Source of the DNA: Strigamia acuminata
Taxonomy: Eukaryota > Arthropoda > Chilopoda > Geophilomorpha > Linotaeniidae
Length of the DNA: 64,000 nucleotides
Reading direction: 5' to 3'
Assembly: GCA_949358305.1 (NCBI GenBank)
Contig: OX442314.1
Span: 12,083,060-12,147,059 of the forward strand
In this document: in pieces, positions 10,901 to 20,149 of the stretch
How positions within the stretch are numbered: position 1 is the stretch's first letter
Layout: each line of letters begins with the position of its first letter
Program-made: the position numbers and the translations under genes
Notes under the pieces: model-generated
Database searches by the model: none
The model's input: the letters and a program-made list of their open reading frames with translations, nothing else
What the model was told of the DNA's origin: nothing

Positions 10901-12234
10901 GGCCCTCCAAATATTTCATCGTGGCTCTGAAGAACATACTGGAAAATATAACTTCTGAAGACCTACAGGAAGTAAAAATTTTGATCAAAAATTGTTATCA
11001 GCGACTGGATTTGGCAAATGAAACTCAAGACACCAAAGAAAAAGTGGAGAAGCTGCCAAAGAAAAGAATCCAAGCTAAACAGCAATTGATTCAATTAGAG
11101 GAAAGGTCTGAAGTTAAACTGGTAGAAACAATCCAAACATCTGGAGATACAAGGAGTGAACATGAAAATGAAAAACCTCTACAAACAGATGATTACAAGA
11201 TGCTTTGCAGTAAACAGCATACAAATACAGGATTGAAAGGACGACCAGAAAATCAAGATTGCCAAGTATTAACATCAATTGGTCAAATTGAAAAACAAGG
11301 TCCACGACCAACAGAAAAAGAAAACAGAATTTTGGAAAAAACTTTGCAGAGAATTGACTTGAAGCAACACAACACTCAATCAATTGAGTTACCAAAATTT
11401 GCTGCCAGCTCAATCACAACTGAAAACATTTCAAAAATTAATTTATTGGAAAAGCAACCAAATCAAATAATCCAAGTTGATCAACACTTCATGGAGTCCA
11501 GTGAAGTTAAAACTGCAATGAAGCTTAGTTACGCAAGCTACACTGAATCAACTGACCTACAGAAACATATTGTCAGTGCAGTTGCAATTGGAAATAAGTC
11601 CAAGATTAATTTTTCAGATACTGTTAAAAAATCTGATTGTAGCAATTCAGACAGCAGAGCTACAGTGCCCACTACAGTTACAATTAAGAGTACATCTGAA
11701 GGAAAACAGCCAGTTGCAAGTTTTTTATTGGAGGAGTTCAGAATTCAACATGTAGATTTGCCAAACACTCAACCGGAAATCCAGAAGCAGTGGCTTGAAA
11801 TTGAGAAGATTGCAGGGAATAAAATCACATTAATGGAAAGCAAAAAGCCATTGAATTTTGAAGCAACAAACGCATCAGCTGTGCAACAACAATTAGTGGC
11901 GACAACACCAGAAATGAATGTTAAAACTCAGAATGATCGAGCTGACTCAGGCAAAGTTTTGCAAGATGCCTGTTTCAGATCATTTGAACACACAACTGAA
12001 AATCAATTGCCTGTTCGAGCCAACTGGACCGGTCACTTGAAGGAAGCTGCCGGAAGAAGCGGATGGCAGGATTTCAGTCCTGGGAGCGGGACACCATCTG
12101 CAATTGCTGGACAGAATCAATCGGTTACGACAAGGAATGATTCAACGAAATCCCAAGACAAACTGAAGTTTTCGGTCTCCGAATCTGAAATCCCCATCAA
12201 GGACTTCGCCTCGAGGATCGATGATGAGATTTAG
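7942..12234 (+). CDS. 1430-aa ORF of unknown function inside the LTR element
   Basis: One uninterrupted frame fills most of the element interior and starts 263 nt after the 5' LTR. The protein is very hydrophilic and rich in Q, K, E, N and S, with no signal peptide or membrane segment. Residues about 170-275 contain five imperfect repeats opening R-N-E-S-[HR]-Y. A coiled-coil-like stretch rich in E, R, K and Q follows near 395-455. A motif S-P-x-x-L-[KR]-[LF]-x-E-V occurs at residues 356, 527 and, degenerately, 578. I recognise no capsid, zinc knuckle (CCHC), protease, polymerase or integrase. It could be a highly diverged Gag, a captured host gene, or cargo selected for packaging. Its open state over 4.3 kb and the apparently identical LTRs imply that it was intact at recent transposition. 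ORF confidence is high; function unknown. Confidence 0.75.
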   Translation: MSDHHKKQVQRPTMEVQQSSLRLKRYSLPPHLGLLHHTEDMSSPIAIKNTDDRKHSKIVQRDQENFFQDFTIKMADHQLQASQSRSGTLTIHKTRQSRDKNEMRHSSSPQNYQRRCDQRDQDIPKYDIRYDNRNDSGLDSRSEVNQRKEEHGPSTSRERSLKDDFRQYEDFQSRNESHYRDKECQQEDSHSRNESRYCCESRQRENSDPRNESHYHDEICHRSESRFKNNSRPNEDSNQRNESRYQDEARQKSESHFKDKACQQNEYGYSYRNESYNFGSPANAIKEQEFVLKQTDESLAKSPSSSQESVDLTMQTVQSPKQCVPRATCQKCLLLNRARFSPSCRTDLTQLKRIISPTRLKLREVQDRMLDITHEACYCHINEPMSHEEYAAWIAAANDRDQRRECYRLEEQKLQEQLLVEERKERETKLDNKLAQIRMELEIRETQNKFEANKVQSRRHYVSRTTSPVRSLSENVKSIPRSKSDLTKLLFEEPIKITEERGCLIKADKKTSTRKSVDSTALSAVRSPTRLKLQEVRRRLQTETRDSPAETKRQSRDDQKILRYGTSAEVTTRKRHNSPVDLRFSEVAKKLSLPVAMDAVKKALKRLSTSGEETETMSESRKSLILEMKTFSINFAKKTPSEKMEKIDSFNQALVVEGKTMESSLHVENENFPKASPPAQEDAKKSKPDPQELRYMAHSRCPPVRNTASVMHQSKVEQSITDSTGNAVKRGNDDTKYRRDNNQTSTPAQKKMLFDVMDKQNLQQPDDIRMSTANRELGQTQVDTCMAGWPNENDRHHQRSINFENFNDQKTAIDGRQQEEKSVQSAEDTRHAEDTQVVENTGITQSASKSNKMQAHKNAQPLQDTQNSDDKKNQDDAQIAEKIIESDTENLIFENLEENPLLFPKSVDFETDEQVQPFPKKGGRVMEKEKKNQNSSRNPRKSENKCLVRETKIVRKQLRKVIKRLTDNVMLQDSTFSPKLCRQNSEWPSKYFIVALKNILENITSEDLQEVKILIKNCYQRLDLANETQDTKEKVEKLPKKRIQAKQQLIQLEERSEVKLVETIQTSGDTRSEHENEKPLQTDDYKMLCSKQHTNTGLKGRPENQDCQVLTSIGQIEKQGPRPTEKENRILEKTLQRIDLKQHNTQSIELPKFAASSITTENISKINLLEKQPNQIIQVDQHFMESSEVKTAMKLSYASYTESTDLQKHIVSAVAIGNKSKINFSDTVKKSDCSNSDSRATVPTTVTIKSTSEGKQPVASFLLEEFRIQHVDLPNTQPEIQKQWLEIEKIAGNKITLMESKKPLNFEATNASAVQQQLVATTPEMNVKTQNDRADSGKVLQDACFRSFEHTTENQLPVRANWTGHLKEAAGRSGWQDFSPGSGTPSAIAGQNQSVTTRNDSTKSQDKLKFSVSESEIPIKDFASRIDDEI
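10696..10713 (+). other. Internal polypurine tract (central-PPT-like)
   Basis: AAAAAGGGGGGAAG occurs inside the ORF and matches the tract just before the 3' LTR. A third, weaker tract (AAAAAAGGGGGAAAA) lies near 7845-7862 in the leader. Duplicate polypurine tracts act as extra plus-strand primers in some retroelements; that function here is inference. Confidence 0.4.
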
Positions 12235-12255
12235 AGAAGTTAGGAACTAACTTCC

Positions 12256-12270
12256 TAAAAAGGGGGGAAG
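12256..12270 (+). other. 3' polypurine tract
   Basis: AAAAAGGGGGGAAG abuts the TG of the 3' LTR, the standard position for plus-strand priming in LTR elements. Confidence 0.85.
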
Positions 12271-13430
12271 TGTAGTGACCCTAGTGGTCACTAGATGAAG
12301 AACAGAAATGTGTCTGGAAATATTTTATATATTTCATATTTTTATTTGAGTTTATTTTTTATGCCTGAACAGGAAGTCTGGCATAACTTGAAGACATGAG
12401 GGTGGTTGCCAGGGCAACCAGCCCATGAGCTTCCTGTAACAGGAAATGCTTCCTGCAGAGAATGAGAAAAAATCTTCAGTCTGAAATCAACTTTGAGAGC
12501 AACAAGTCACAAAATCTACCCTGGGAAAATACAATTCTTCAAGTGGATTTGGTGAAAGATTGCCTGAGTATTTAGACTCCTTCTTGCAAATTGCTAAAGC
12601 AGTTTTGAGATGTTCTTGAGTATTGAGACTCATTTCTTACAATAACATAAAGTTATTGTGGGAGTTCTTGCTACTGTGTACATCCAGTAGTGGGAAATTT
12701 ATCTTGCTGATTGAGCATATTCATCAGTGGGATTTTCATCTTGCCAAGCAGCCATTGTTTGGAGAGATCATCATTCTTGCCAAGCAGCCATTGTTTGGAT
12801 GAGAAATCCTCATTGGGAAATTTGTCCCAGTCAACATAAAGCGGAATTTGCCGCAACCACGGAGTCATCAAGGAAGAAGAGTCGGAATTGTGTCCGAATC
12901 TGTTGCGAGTTTTGAGAGAGAAGAAACGGAATTGTGTCCGAGTTCAAGTCACCAAGAATTCGGAAATTTGTCCGGTTTAACCAGGAATGAACATCGTGAG
13001 TAAAGAGTGAAGTTTGGACGCCGTTTTGAGGTTTGGAGCGGGCATTGAGGTCCGAGAGCGAGTATCGAGGTCCGAGAGCGAGCGTCGAGTGAAGAACGAG
13101 GTTCGAGAGCGAGCGTCGAGTGAAGAACGAAGTTCGAGAGCGAGCGACAAGCCATCGCCGCTATTTTGTATTATTTTCGCCATTTCACCTTCAATTATTA
13201 TTACTTTTACCTTTAATTCCTATTATTTAATTGTATTTTACTATTAGTTTATTCAAGCCAAGAATAAATCTTTTTCCTTTATTTAAGAACTAATTAGTGA
13301 TTATTTCTTCTTTGATTAGTCAGTTAAGATTTTAGAGTTGAGTTTTAGTAGAATTTTGATAAGTCCCGATGCGGCACCAATGAGAAAGAAATTTCACTAT
13401 TATTTTATAGTGAAATTTGAGCTCATTACA
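12271..13430 (+). repeat. 3' LTR (1160 bp)
   Basis: Aligns base for base with the 5' copy at a constant offset of 5752, including both hairpins, the internal duplications and the AATAAA. It is followed by the GAGT target duplication. Confidence 0.9.
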
Positions 13431-14639
13431 GAGTGAGAGAGAGCTTAACGATATCAATAAGGTAAAACGAATGAGCTGACCCTGATTTACACTGAGCCTT
13501 CTCATTCACTCCCGACTTGATTTCGCGATATTACACTTGATATCTCCATTCAAAACGCCAAATCAAACGCAAAACCGAAATAAAAATAAAAAACAAAAAT
13601 AAATTAACTTTGAAACTAAATCCGACATTTTTTTTTTTTTTTAAATTTAAAATCTGCTTGTGAGAGCGCTTAAATCTATTTACCGGCGTGTACATAACCT
13701 CGGATCACAAATGTTATTATCCACCATCGAACGTATTGGCCGTGCGAGCGAGTAAAAAAAAATTAAAAAGGTCAATTTTTCTGCTTTTGATCGCGAGGAA
13801 ATGCAATCGCCATGAATGGCATTCTCATGAATGGACTCTCAACCGCTCGCCACCACCCCACCCTTCCCCGCCCCTTTCCTCCCACATCTATCCACACACT
13901 CTTGCCCGCTCTCGGAACACACACATCCTTTACTCACTCGCTATCGTGGCCAGATGCATGTGTGCGCATCGATCGGCTCGATCAATCTGCCGGGGTTCTT
14001 TGCTCGTGCTGACTGAACGGCGGAAAGCGCGGCCATTCCAGCATCTCCTGCGTCGGATGGGCAGCCGCATTGCTAGGAAATAATTTTTTTTCCAACCTTT
14101 TCAACCTTTTTTCATGCTTCGTTGCTATTTCCTTTTAATGCAGCCATTTTATTGGCGAGAAAAAGCACTTAACGGTTTTTTTCTTTTTCTTTTTCTTTGA
14201 GCGTAACAAAAACTCCGCCCGCGCTGTGGTTTGTTGGGCCTTCCTGCATCGCAACGTGCACATATTTACGTTTTCTTTTCGTCTGCGTGACTCGCATTTC
14301 TCGACCGGTTAATTGATCGAGAAGGAAAAGCAAAATACAGAGGGAGATAAAACGTTGTTTTGAAAGTATTTTTGCTTTCGAGCAGTTGTTGTGCCGCTTC
14401 AAATTCGATCCGTCTGAGACAGACAATGGCAAGATGCTTGCTCGGGGCCGAGATGGTTTCAGGTAATGTCGGCTGCTGTTCCCATTCGGAAGAAGAGTAA
14501 TTTATTACTCATGTCACGTATTTCGTCCACTCGCGGCGATTTCTGCACGCCATTTCTTTTAGCAATTTTTATACTTGCAAATGGAGTTTCTTCATGCAGT
14601 GCTTTTGCATTGTTTTTGACAGAATAAAGATCAAATACC
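13431..14639. other. Intergenic, no gene seen
   Basis: A 131-codon open frame (13688-14083) and overlapping frames in a C-rich patch (13840-13930) have no family resemblance and compete with each other, so I treat them as chance. No RNA gene is seen. Confidence 0.5.
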
Positions 14640-14696
14640 GGAAATGCGCTAATAGAGCGCGGGATGCTAATTGAACGCGATGTTCTTTACAAAATG

Positions 14697-15150
14697 TGTA
14701 TAAATTGACCAAAACGAGTGAATTCAATACCTAAATTGACCAAAACGAGTGAATTCAATACCTAAATTGACCAAAACGAGTGAATTCAATACCTAAATTG
14801 ACCAAAACGAGTGAATTCAATACCTAAATTGACCAAAACGAGTTAATTCAATATCTAAATTGGCCAAAACGACCAAATTCAATATCTAAATTGACCAAAA
14901 CGACTAAACTAAACGTCTAAATTGACCAAAACGATTAAACTAAACGTTTAAATTGACCAAAACGACTAAACTGAACGTCTAAATTGACCAAAACGACTAA
15001 ACTGAACGTCTAAATTGACCAAAACGACTAAACTAAACGTCTAAATTGACCAAAACGACTAAACTGAACGTCTAAATTGACCAAAACGACTAAACTGAAC
15101 GTCTAAATTGACCAAAACGACTAAAATAAACGTCTAAATTGATAAAAATG
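14697..15150 (+). repeat. Left 31-bp minisatellite array
   Basis: About 14 tandem copies. The first five use the GAGTGAATTCAATACCT variant. Copies six and seven are transitional. The rest use the GACTAAACTGAACGTCT variant. Variant blocks in order suggest stepwise expansion. Confidence 0.9.
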
Positions 15151-15708
15151 AATTGCAAAACCTGTTTAGAATCATTTAAAAAAAGTCTGCTCTTCTTTGC
15201 ATCATTTATTATTTATTATTATTTATTATTAAATATTTTTTTCTACAAAAATTCAAATATATATATATAAATATTGAAAAAGAATAAATGTTTACAAAAC
15301 GCTCCAATTATATACACTTTATATATAATTTTAATTACAGTAGTTGTTTATTTTAATTCGCAGTCATAAATATTCTAATTTCATGTTAAATTCCCAAGAG
15401 ACTCGGCTTATAAGTGTTGATAGGGATCATTAAAATTCAGCAAGGTCCTTATTCTAATAAGAACGAACTGTAATCGACACGAAAACTTGTCGCACGTTAA
15501 AAACATAAAAGAAGTTTGCACCAACTAAAGTGCAGAGTGGCTAAGTGTTGTTGCCCATCCCACGAGACAATACTTAGGAATTATATGGCCAAGAGATAAG
15601 AGAATTTTTTACAAACTTATACATTTGTATCCCATATGTACCGTAAATGCTCTGATGATAGAATGCTCGCGCTCTGATGATAGAACTTAGACTTAGATAT
15701 TGAATTCA

Positions 15709-15977
15709 ATAGGTTTGGTCTATTTAGACATTTATTTTAGTCGTTTTGTTTAATAGAAACGTTTATTTTAGTCGTTTTGTTCAATTTAGACGTTTATTTT
15801 AGTCGTTTTGTTCAATTTAGACGTTTGTTTTAGTCGTTTTGTTCAATTTAGACGTTTATTTTAGTCGTTTTGTTCAATTTAGACGTTTGTTTTAGTCGTT
15901 TTGGTCAATTTAGACGTTTATTTTAGTCGTTTTGGTCAATTTAGACGTTTATTTTAGTCGTTTTGGTCAATTTAGAC
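15709..15977 (-). repeat. Right 31-bp array, inverted relative to the left array
   Basis: About eight copies of AGACGTTTATTTTAGTCGTT-type sequence, the reverse complement of the left array unit. Copies differ mainly by TTTTGTTCAATT versus TTTTGGTCAATT. Confidence 0.9.
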
Positions 15978-16040
15978 TGTACATTGTAAAGGATATCACG
16001 TCCAATGAGCATCTCGCGCTTTACGACAGCATTTTAGAGT

Positions 16041-18289
16041 ATATACAAATAAATAAAATATAAAAAAAGTCAACGTTGGTCCGTATTATTCCCTTCATGG
16101 CATTTTGGTTTTTTGTCAAATTGAATGCTTGGGACTAGTGCGGGTATGCGTGATATGTACCACTGATCAAACTGGCAGCACGAGAATAGCCGTTGGCCGA
16201 CACGACCGACTCGTGATGGAATTTCCAATTTAATAAGTGAGTATGAAGGGGTGAGTCAGCATTAGGAGCAGAGGGTACGTGAAAAGGAGGAACGGCTGGA
16301 CGTGCTAACGCTCAGGCTTCTTGCACTCCAAACAAAAAAAAATTGGATCTCATTATTTGAATTTGCCATCGACTGCCATAAATCCAACTTAGGTAACGTC
16401 ATTAGAGGCTACACGCCATTTCTTTTTAAATTTCTCAAGCAGAAGGAACCTCGAAATAAATAAAATAAAATAAAAAAAAAATTTGACAAAAAAAGAAGTG
16501 GAATTCAAAAAAGGTGGAAATTGTACTATGGCCTTCTTTCTCAGTGAAAGAAAGCGTGACTTTGCACTTGACTTTTTGAAAAGTTGGAAGGAGGAAAAAA
16601 AAGAGAAAGAGCAGAACGGAAATGGAGTGCTCGTTGCTCGCTCTCTGCCATCAGTGGAATTTCGGTTTGGAGGAGTGTGAGTGCAGGAATTAATCGCGCC
16701 TCGTCTAGATAAGAAGTTTGAATTTTTTCCCTCAAATCAAATCTTTTTGTTCAAAACAGTCAAGTGCGAATAAAGGCGGAGGAAACGAGTTTGCCAATTG
16801 TGAATTGATGAGTGGTTTGCGCACCTTTCATCAACCACGACAGTGATAGATGAAACACGAGCGCCGTACGCGGCTGCCAATCGCACGGCGACCGCTTCCC
16901 AAGGGCCAAATCGTGCGCTTACGAACACTTTAAGCCATTACCGTCCTTCCACCGCCTTTTTTCGGTGACCAACACGAAATCAAGATGGGAAAAAGCGCGA
17001 AAAAAGATTTGAAAAAAACCGCAGGAATGGGAGTTGGGTCGGTACTCGGTGTGGAGCTAATTCGCTTCTCGGATTGACTTGACAGCGAGCGCTTCTTTTC
17101 TTACCTAGGGAGAAAAACTGAATAGGTGGTTTTCTTTATTCAACTTGGTTGGAGATGGGATTCGACGAGCCAATGTCCGTTTTCTCGATAAATTCGTTGA
17201 TTTCAAATCCAATAAGTAGCTGCAAAGCACTGGAGGGCCTCGAGTGGCAGTCGAATAAAGAAGGCTGGTCGGGTTTGAGTTTGCTCGAAAAATTTCGGAT
17301 TAAAGTGAGATGTATCCGCGTGTGTGGGGAATAAGGGAATAAATTGATTTATTAGGGCGGTAATTTAATCATTAATTAGTATCAAGCATCAATATCAAAC
17401 GGGAAAAGTTGATCCGTTTTGATCATATATATTAAACAAGGTTTTCATTAACAAACACGACTTTTACACATTCATAACTTAAAACCAACGGCGCTTTCCA
17501 CGTGACAGTGCACGCCCAAATCAACCTCACAATTTATAAGGACGAAATTAGCCCGTCAAGGGGGCGGAAAAATTAATTTTGTAGCGGAAATTGGAATAAT
17601 CGATAGTGGCACTGTCGACGTATGGTTCAAAAATACATGGAAATATGTATTGTAATGCATTTTGTAATACATTTTTGCGTGCTCTTGGTTTGCAAATAAT
17701 ACAAATACATTTTGGAATGCAATATATTGGTAAATAGGTTTTTTAACCGTACGGGAGGACGGAATTTGGTGGAAAATGAGTGGGTTTTGGGGCTTTTTTT
17801 TTCTTTTTCTTTTTTAATGTTTATTTGTTCAATTGGCATTCGCTCGCGAGAGTAAAACGAGACGAGGTTCATTACATTTTGGTTGTTTTTTATTTGTTTT
17901 TTTGTTCTTAGTTTTAATCATCTTTATTCTTTGGTGGAATTGTTATTGAACAAGTTGGATTGAAAGGTTAAAAGTCTAGTCGATACGGGTTGCGAGAAAT
18001 GAGTGTGGGATTCTTTGGTGTGTAGAAGTTGGCATTGAGTATCTCAGGTGAAGGTTGTCTTGTTGATGGCAGGTCAGCAATCGAGCTGGAGCGAGAGCGA
18101 GCGACTCCCATGCGGGAGGATGAGGATGAGAAAATGCTTTCAGCCAAATTAAACAGAGGAAGTTGGGAATTAAAAGATATAGAGCAATTTCTGCACTTTC
18201 ATTCCGACATTTTAAAGAGTAAAATGCACTGGTTTTACAGAGTTATTGGCTCGGAAATTACTATTTAGGGACTGAAAAAGTTAACCAAT
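16041..18289. other. Intergenic, no gene seen
   Basis: Short frames only, none recognisable. No splice-consistent chain of conserved exons or RNA gene was found. Confidence 0.45.
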
Positions 18290-19150
18290 TAAAATTTCGA
18301 AAGAAAAATTGGAATTTCGAATGAAAAGTTGAATTTTCGAATGAAAAATTGGAATTTCGAATGAAAAATTGGAATTTCGAATGAAAAATTGGAATTTCGA
18401 ATGAAAAATTGGAATTTCGAATGAAAAATTTGAATTTTGAATGAAAAATTTGAATTTCGAATGAAAAATTGGAATTTCGAATGAAAAATTGGAATTTCGA
18501 ATGAAAAATTGGAATTTCGAATGAAAAATTGGAATTTCGAATGAAAAATTGGAATTTCGAATGAAAAATTGGAATTTCGAGTGAAAAATTGGAATTTCGA
18601 GTGAAAAATTGGAATTTCGAATGAAAAATTGGAATTTCGAATGAAAAATTTGAATTTTGAATGAAAAATTTGAATTTCGGATGAAAAATTGGAATTTCGA
18701 GTGAAAAATTGGAATTTCGAGTGAAAAATTGGAATTTCGAATGAAAAATTAGAATTTCGAATGAAAAATTAGAATTTCGAATGAAAAAATAAAATTTTTG
18801 AAGGTAAGACATGCGAATTTGGAGTGAAATCATGCGAATCTGGAGTGAAAACATGCGAATTTCGAATGAAAACGTGCGAATTTCGAATGAAAACGTGCGA
18901 ATTTCGAATGAAAACGTGCGAATTTCGAATGAAAACATGCGAATTTCGAACGAAAACAAGCGATTTTGGAATGTAAAGATGCAATTTATGCGATTTTTGA
19001 ATGTAAACATGCGATTTTTGCGATTTTTGAATGTAAACATGCGATTTTTGCGATTTTTGAATGTAAACATGCGATTTTTGCGATTTTTGAATGTAAACAT
19101 GCGATTTTTGCGATTTTTGAATGTAAACATGCGATTTTTGCGATTTAAAG
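18290..19150. repeat. Composite minisatellite: 20-bp, 22-bp and 30-bp arrays in series
   Basis: Positions 18290-18795 hold about 25 copies of a 20-bp unit (GGAATTTCGAATGAAAAATT). Positions 18811-18960 hold about seven copies of a related 22-bp unit containing ATGCGAATTTCGAATGAAAA. Positions 18961-19150 hold about six copies of a 30-bp unit (TTGAATGTAAACATGCGATT plus TTTGCGATTT). The shared GAAT/ATGCGA words suggest that each array was seeded from its neighbour. Long open frames across it (325 codons on -, 119 on +) are products of repeat units lacking stops, not genes. Confidence 0.9.
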
Positions 19151-20149
19151 ATAAAGAATGCGAATTTTGATTGAAAACTTCCGCTTTCCAAAAGAATTCT
19201 ATTCGGTTTTGTCCAGATTGTCTTTGTGCTTTCGTCAACCACTCTCCTCAATTGATTTTTGCAATTTATTTTAATAACAAACATATTATTTGCGAGAAGT
19301 AAATCTATTAATGATTATTTCCTGCGCATCACTTATGCGCGACAGTTGATTGGCATTTGTAGTCATTTGGTTTGTGTGCAAATGTCAAAGAGTTTCGCCA
19401 GCTCTTCTGAATCAGCAACTCCTTAAAAACAAGCATTCACACTGTCAGCGATTCAAAATAAGATTTTTCTTCTCTCTCTTCTTTTTTTAACGGCTAAGTT
19501 AAAGGTTTAAATTTTCCTCGAGAATATACAGTTGTGGCTTTTAAATACTCAAAAAGTTCTTCATCCATTTCCTCTACTTATCCCCGAATTGCTCTTCTCC
19601 GCCCAACTAAGTGTGAATTACAAATGACAGTGTGCCTGCAAAAAGCGACCGCCCGCAGTTTTTATTGTTGTAAAATGTAAAGAAAAAGAAAACAGAGGAA
19701 AAAAGAGAAGAAAAGACGCGACGAGAGAGCGTGTTGTGTCGTCCTGGTAACAGATGGTGATAAATGCTTTAAAAACCACAAAGCTGAAAACTCGGGTAAC
19801 ACGAAACATGTCATGTTCAACTTCGCACGCAAATATTATTTCCAAAACGCTGTGCTAATAAATCCGTTAGCGACCACCTCAATTTGCCTTCAAACCGAGC
19901 GGAGATAAATAAAAAATAAAAATATTTATTTATTTTTTTTTTTTATAAAACAGGAAATGTGAAAAATGTGCAGATTGAATTAATTCTCCATTTATCTATC
20001 TATTCCTTATCTGCAGAATGATGCCGTCCGGCTGATGCCATGATTTGCTTTTTTCTTTAATGGATCGGGTGGCGAGCTTTCGCGACGCTTTTCCCTGGCC
20101 TGCTGAACTGCTCCTATTTTGATGGTTCCGTGCTCCCAATGACGTCAGC
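19151..20149. other. Upstream region of the muscarinic receptor gene
   Basis: No coding sequence is supported. It probably contains 5' UTR and promoter of the receptor gene. A perfect CRE palindrome TGACGTCA lies at 20140-20147, just before the start codon and so likely within the transcript. Confidence 0.4.
20140..20147. promoter_or_regulatory. CRE palindrome upstream of the muscarinic receptor start
   Basis: TGACGTCA ends two bases before the ATG. Binding by CREB/ATF is inferred from sequence alone. Confidence 0.3.

Larger units (their letters stand above)
6519..13430 (+). mobile_element. Intact LTR retroelement, apparently non-autonomous
   Basis: Two 1160-bp direct repeats start TGTAG and end TTACA and are spaced exactly 5752 bp. 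A 4-bp target duplication GAGT lies immediately outside (6515-6518 and 13431-13434). A primer-binding-site candidate follows the 5' LTR and a polypurine tract precedes the 3' LTR. I found no base difference between the LTRs by eye, so the insertion is recent. The 4.59-kb interior holds a single 1430-codon ORF. I saw no aspartic protease (D-T/S-G), reverse transcriptase (YxDD), RNase H or integrase (HHCC, DDE) motif in any frame, so mobility would depend on another element. A 4-bp duplication is compatible with Gypsy or BEL/Pao-type integrases. Confidence 0.88.
14640..16040. mobile_element. Foldback-like element with inverted 31-bp repeat arrays
   Basis: Two arrays of the same 31-bp unit (core AAATTGACCAAAACGA-CTAAA) face each other: 14697-15150 and, in reverse complement, 15709-15977. 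Outside the arrays an imperfect inverted repeat continues for about 50 bp: AGCGCGGGATGCT...CTTTACAA on the left mirrors TTGTAAAGG...AGCATCTCGCGCT on the right, with AAATGC/GCATTT beyond. The 560-bp centre is AT-rich and has no ORF. Terminal inverted repeats made of tandem short repeats are the hallmark of Foldback elements such as Drosophila FB. I could not fix the exact ends or a target duplication. Confidence 0.65.

Noticed and set aside
13688-14083. 131-codon plus-strand ORF with Pro/His-rich content
   Set aside because: Three frames are open together over the C-rich patch; composition explains it and no homology is recognisable.
14697-15977. CRISPR array
   Set aside because: Units are contiguous tandem repeats without unique spacers, and the genome is eukaryotic.
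18261-19238. 325-codon minus-strand ORF with repeated F-E-I-R/H-S-K units
   Set aside because: It is the translation of a stop-free 20-bp minisatellite; the opposite strand is also open and no non-repeat conserved part exists.
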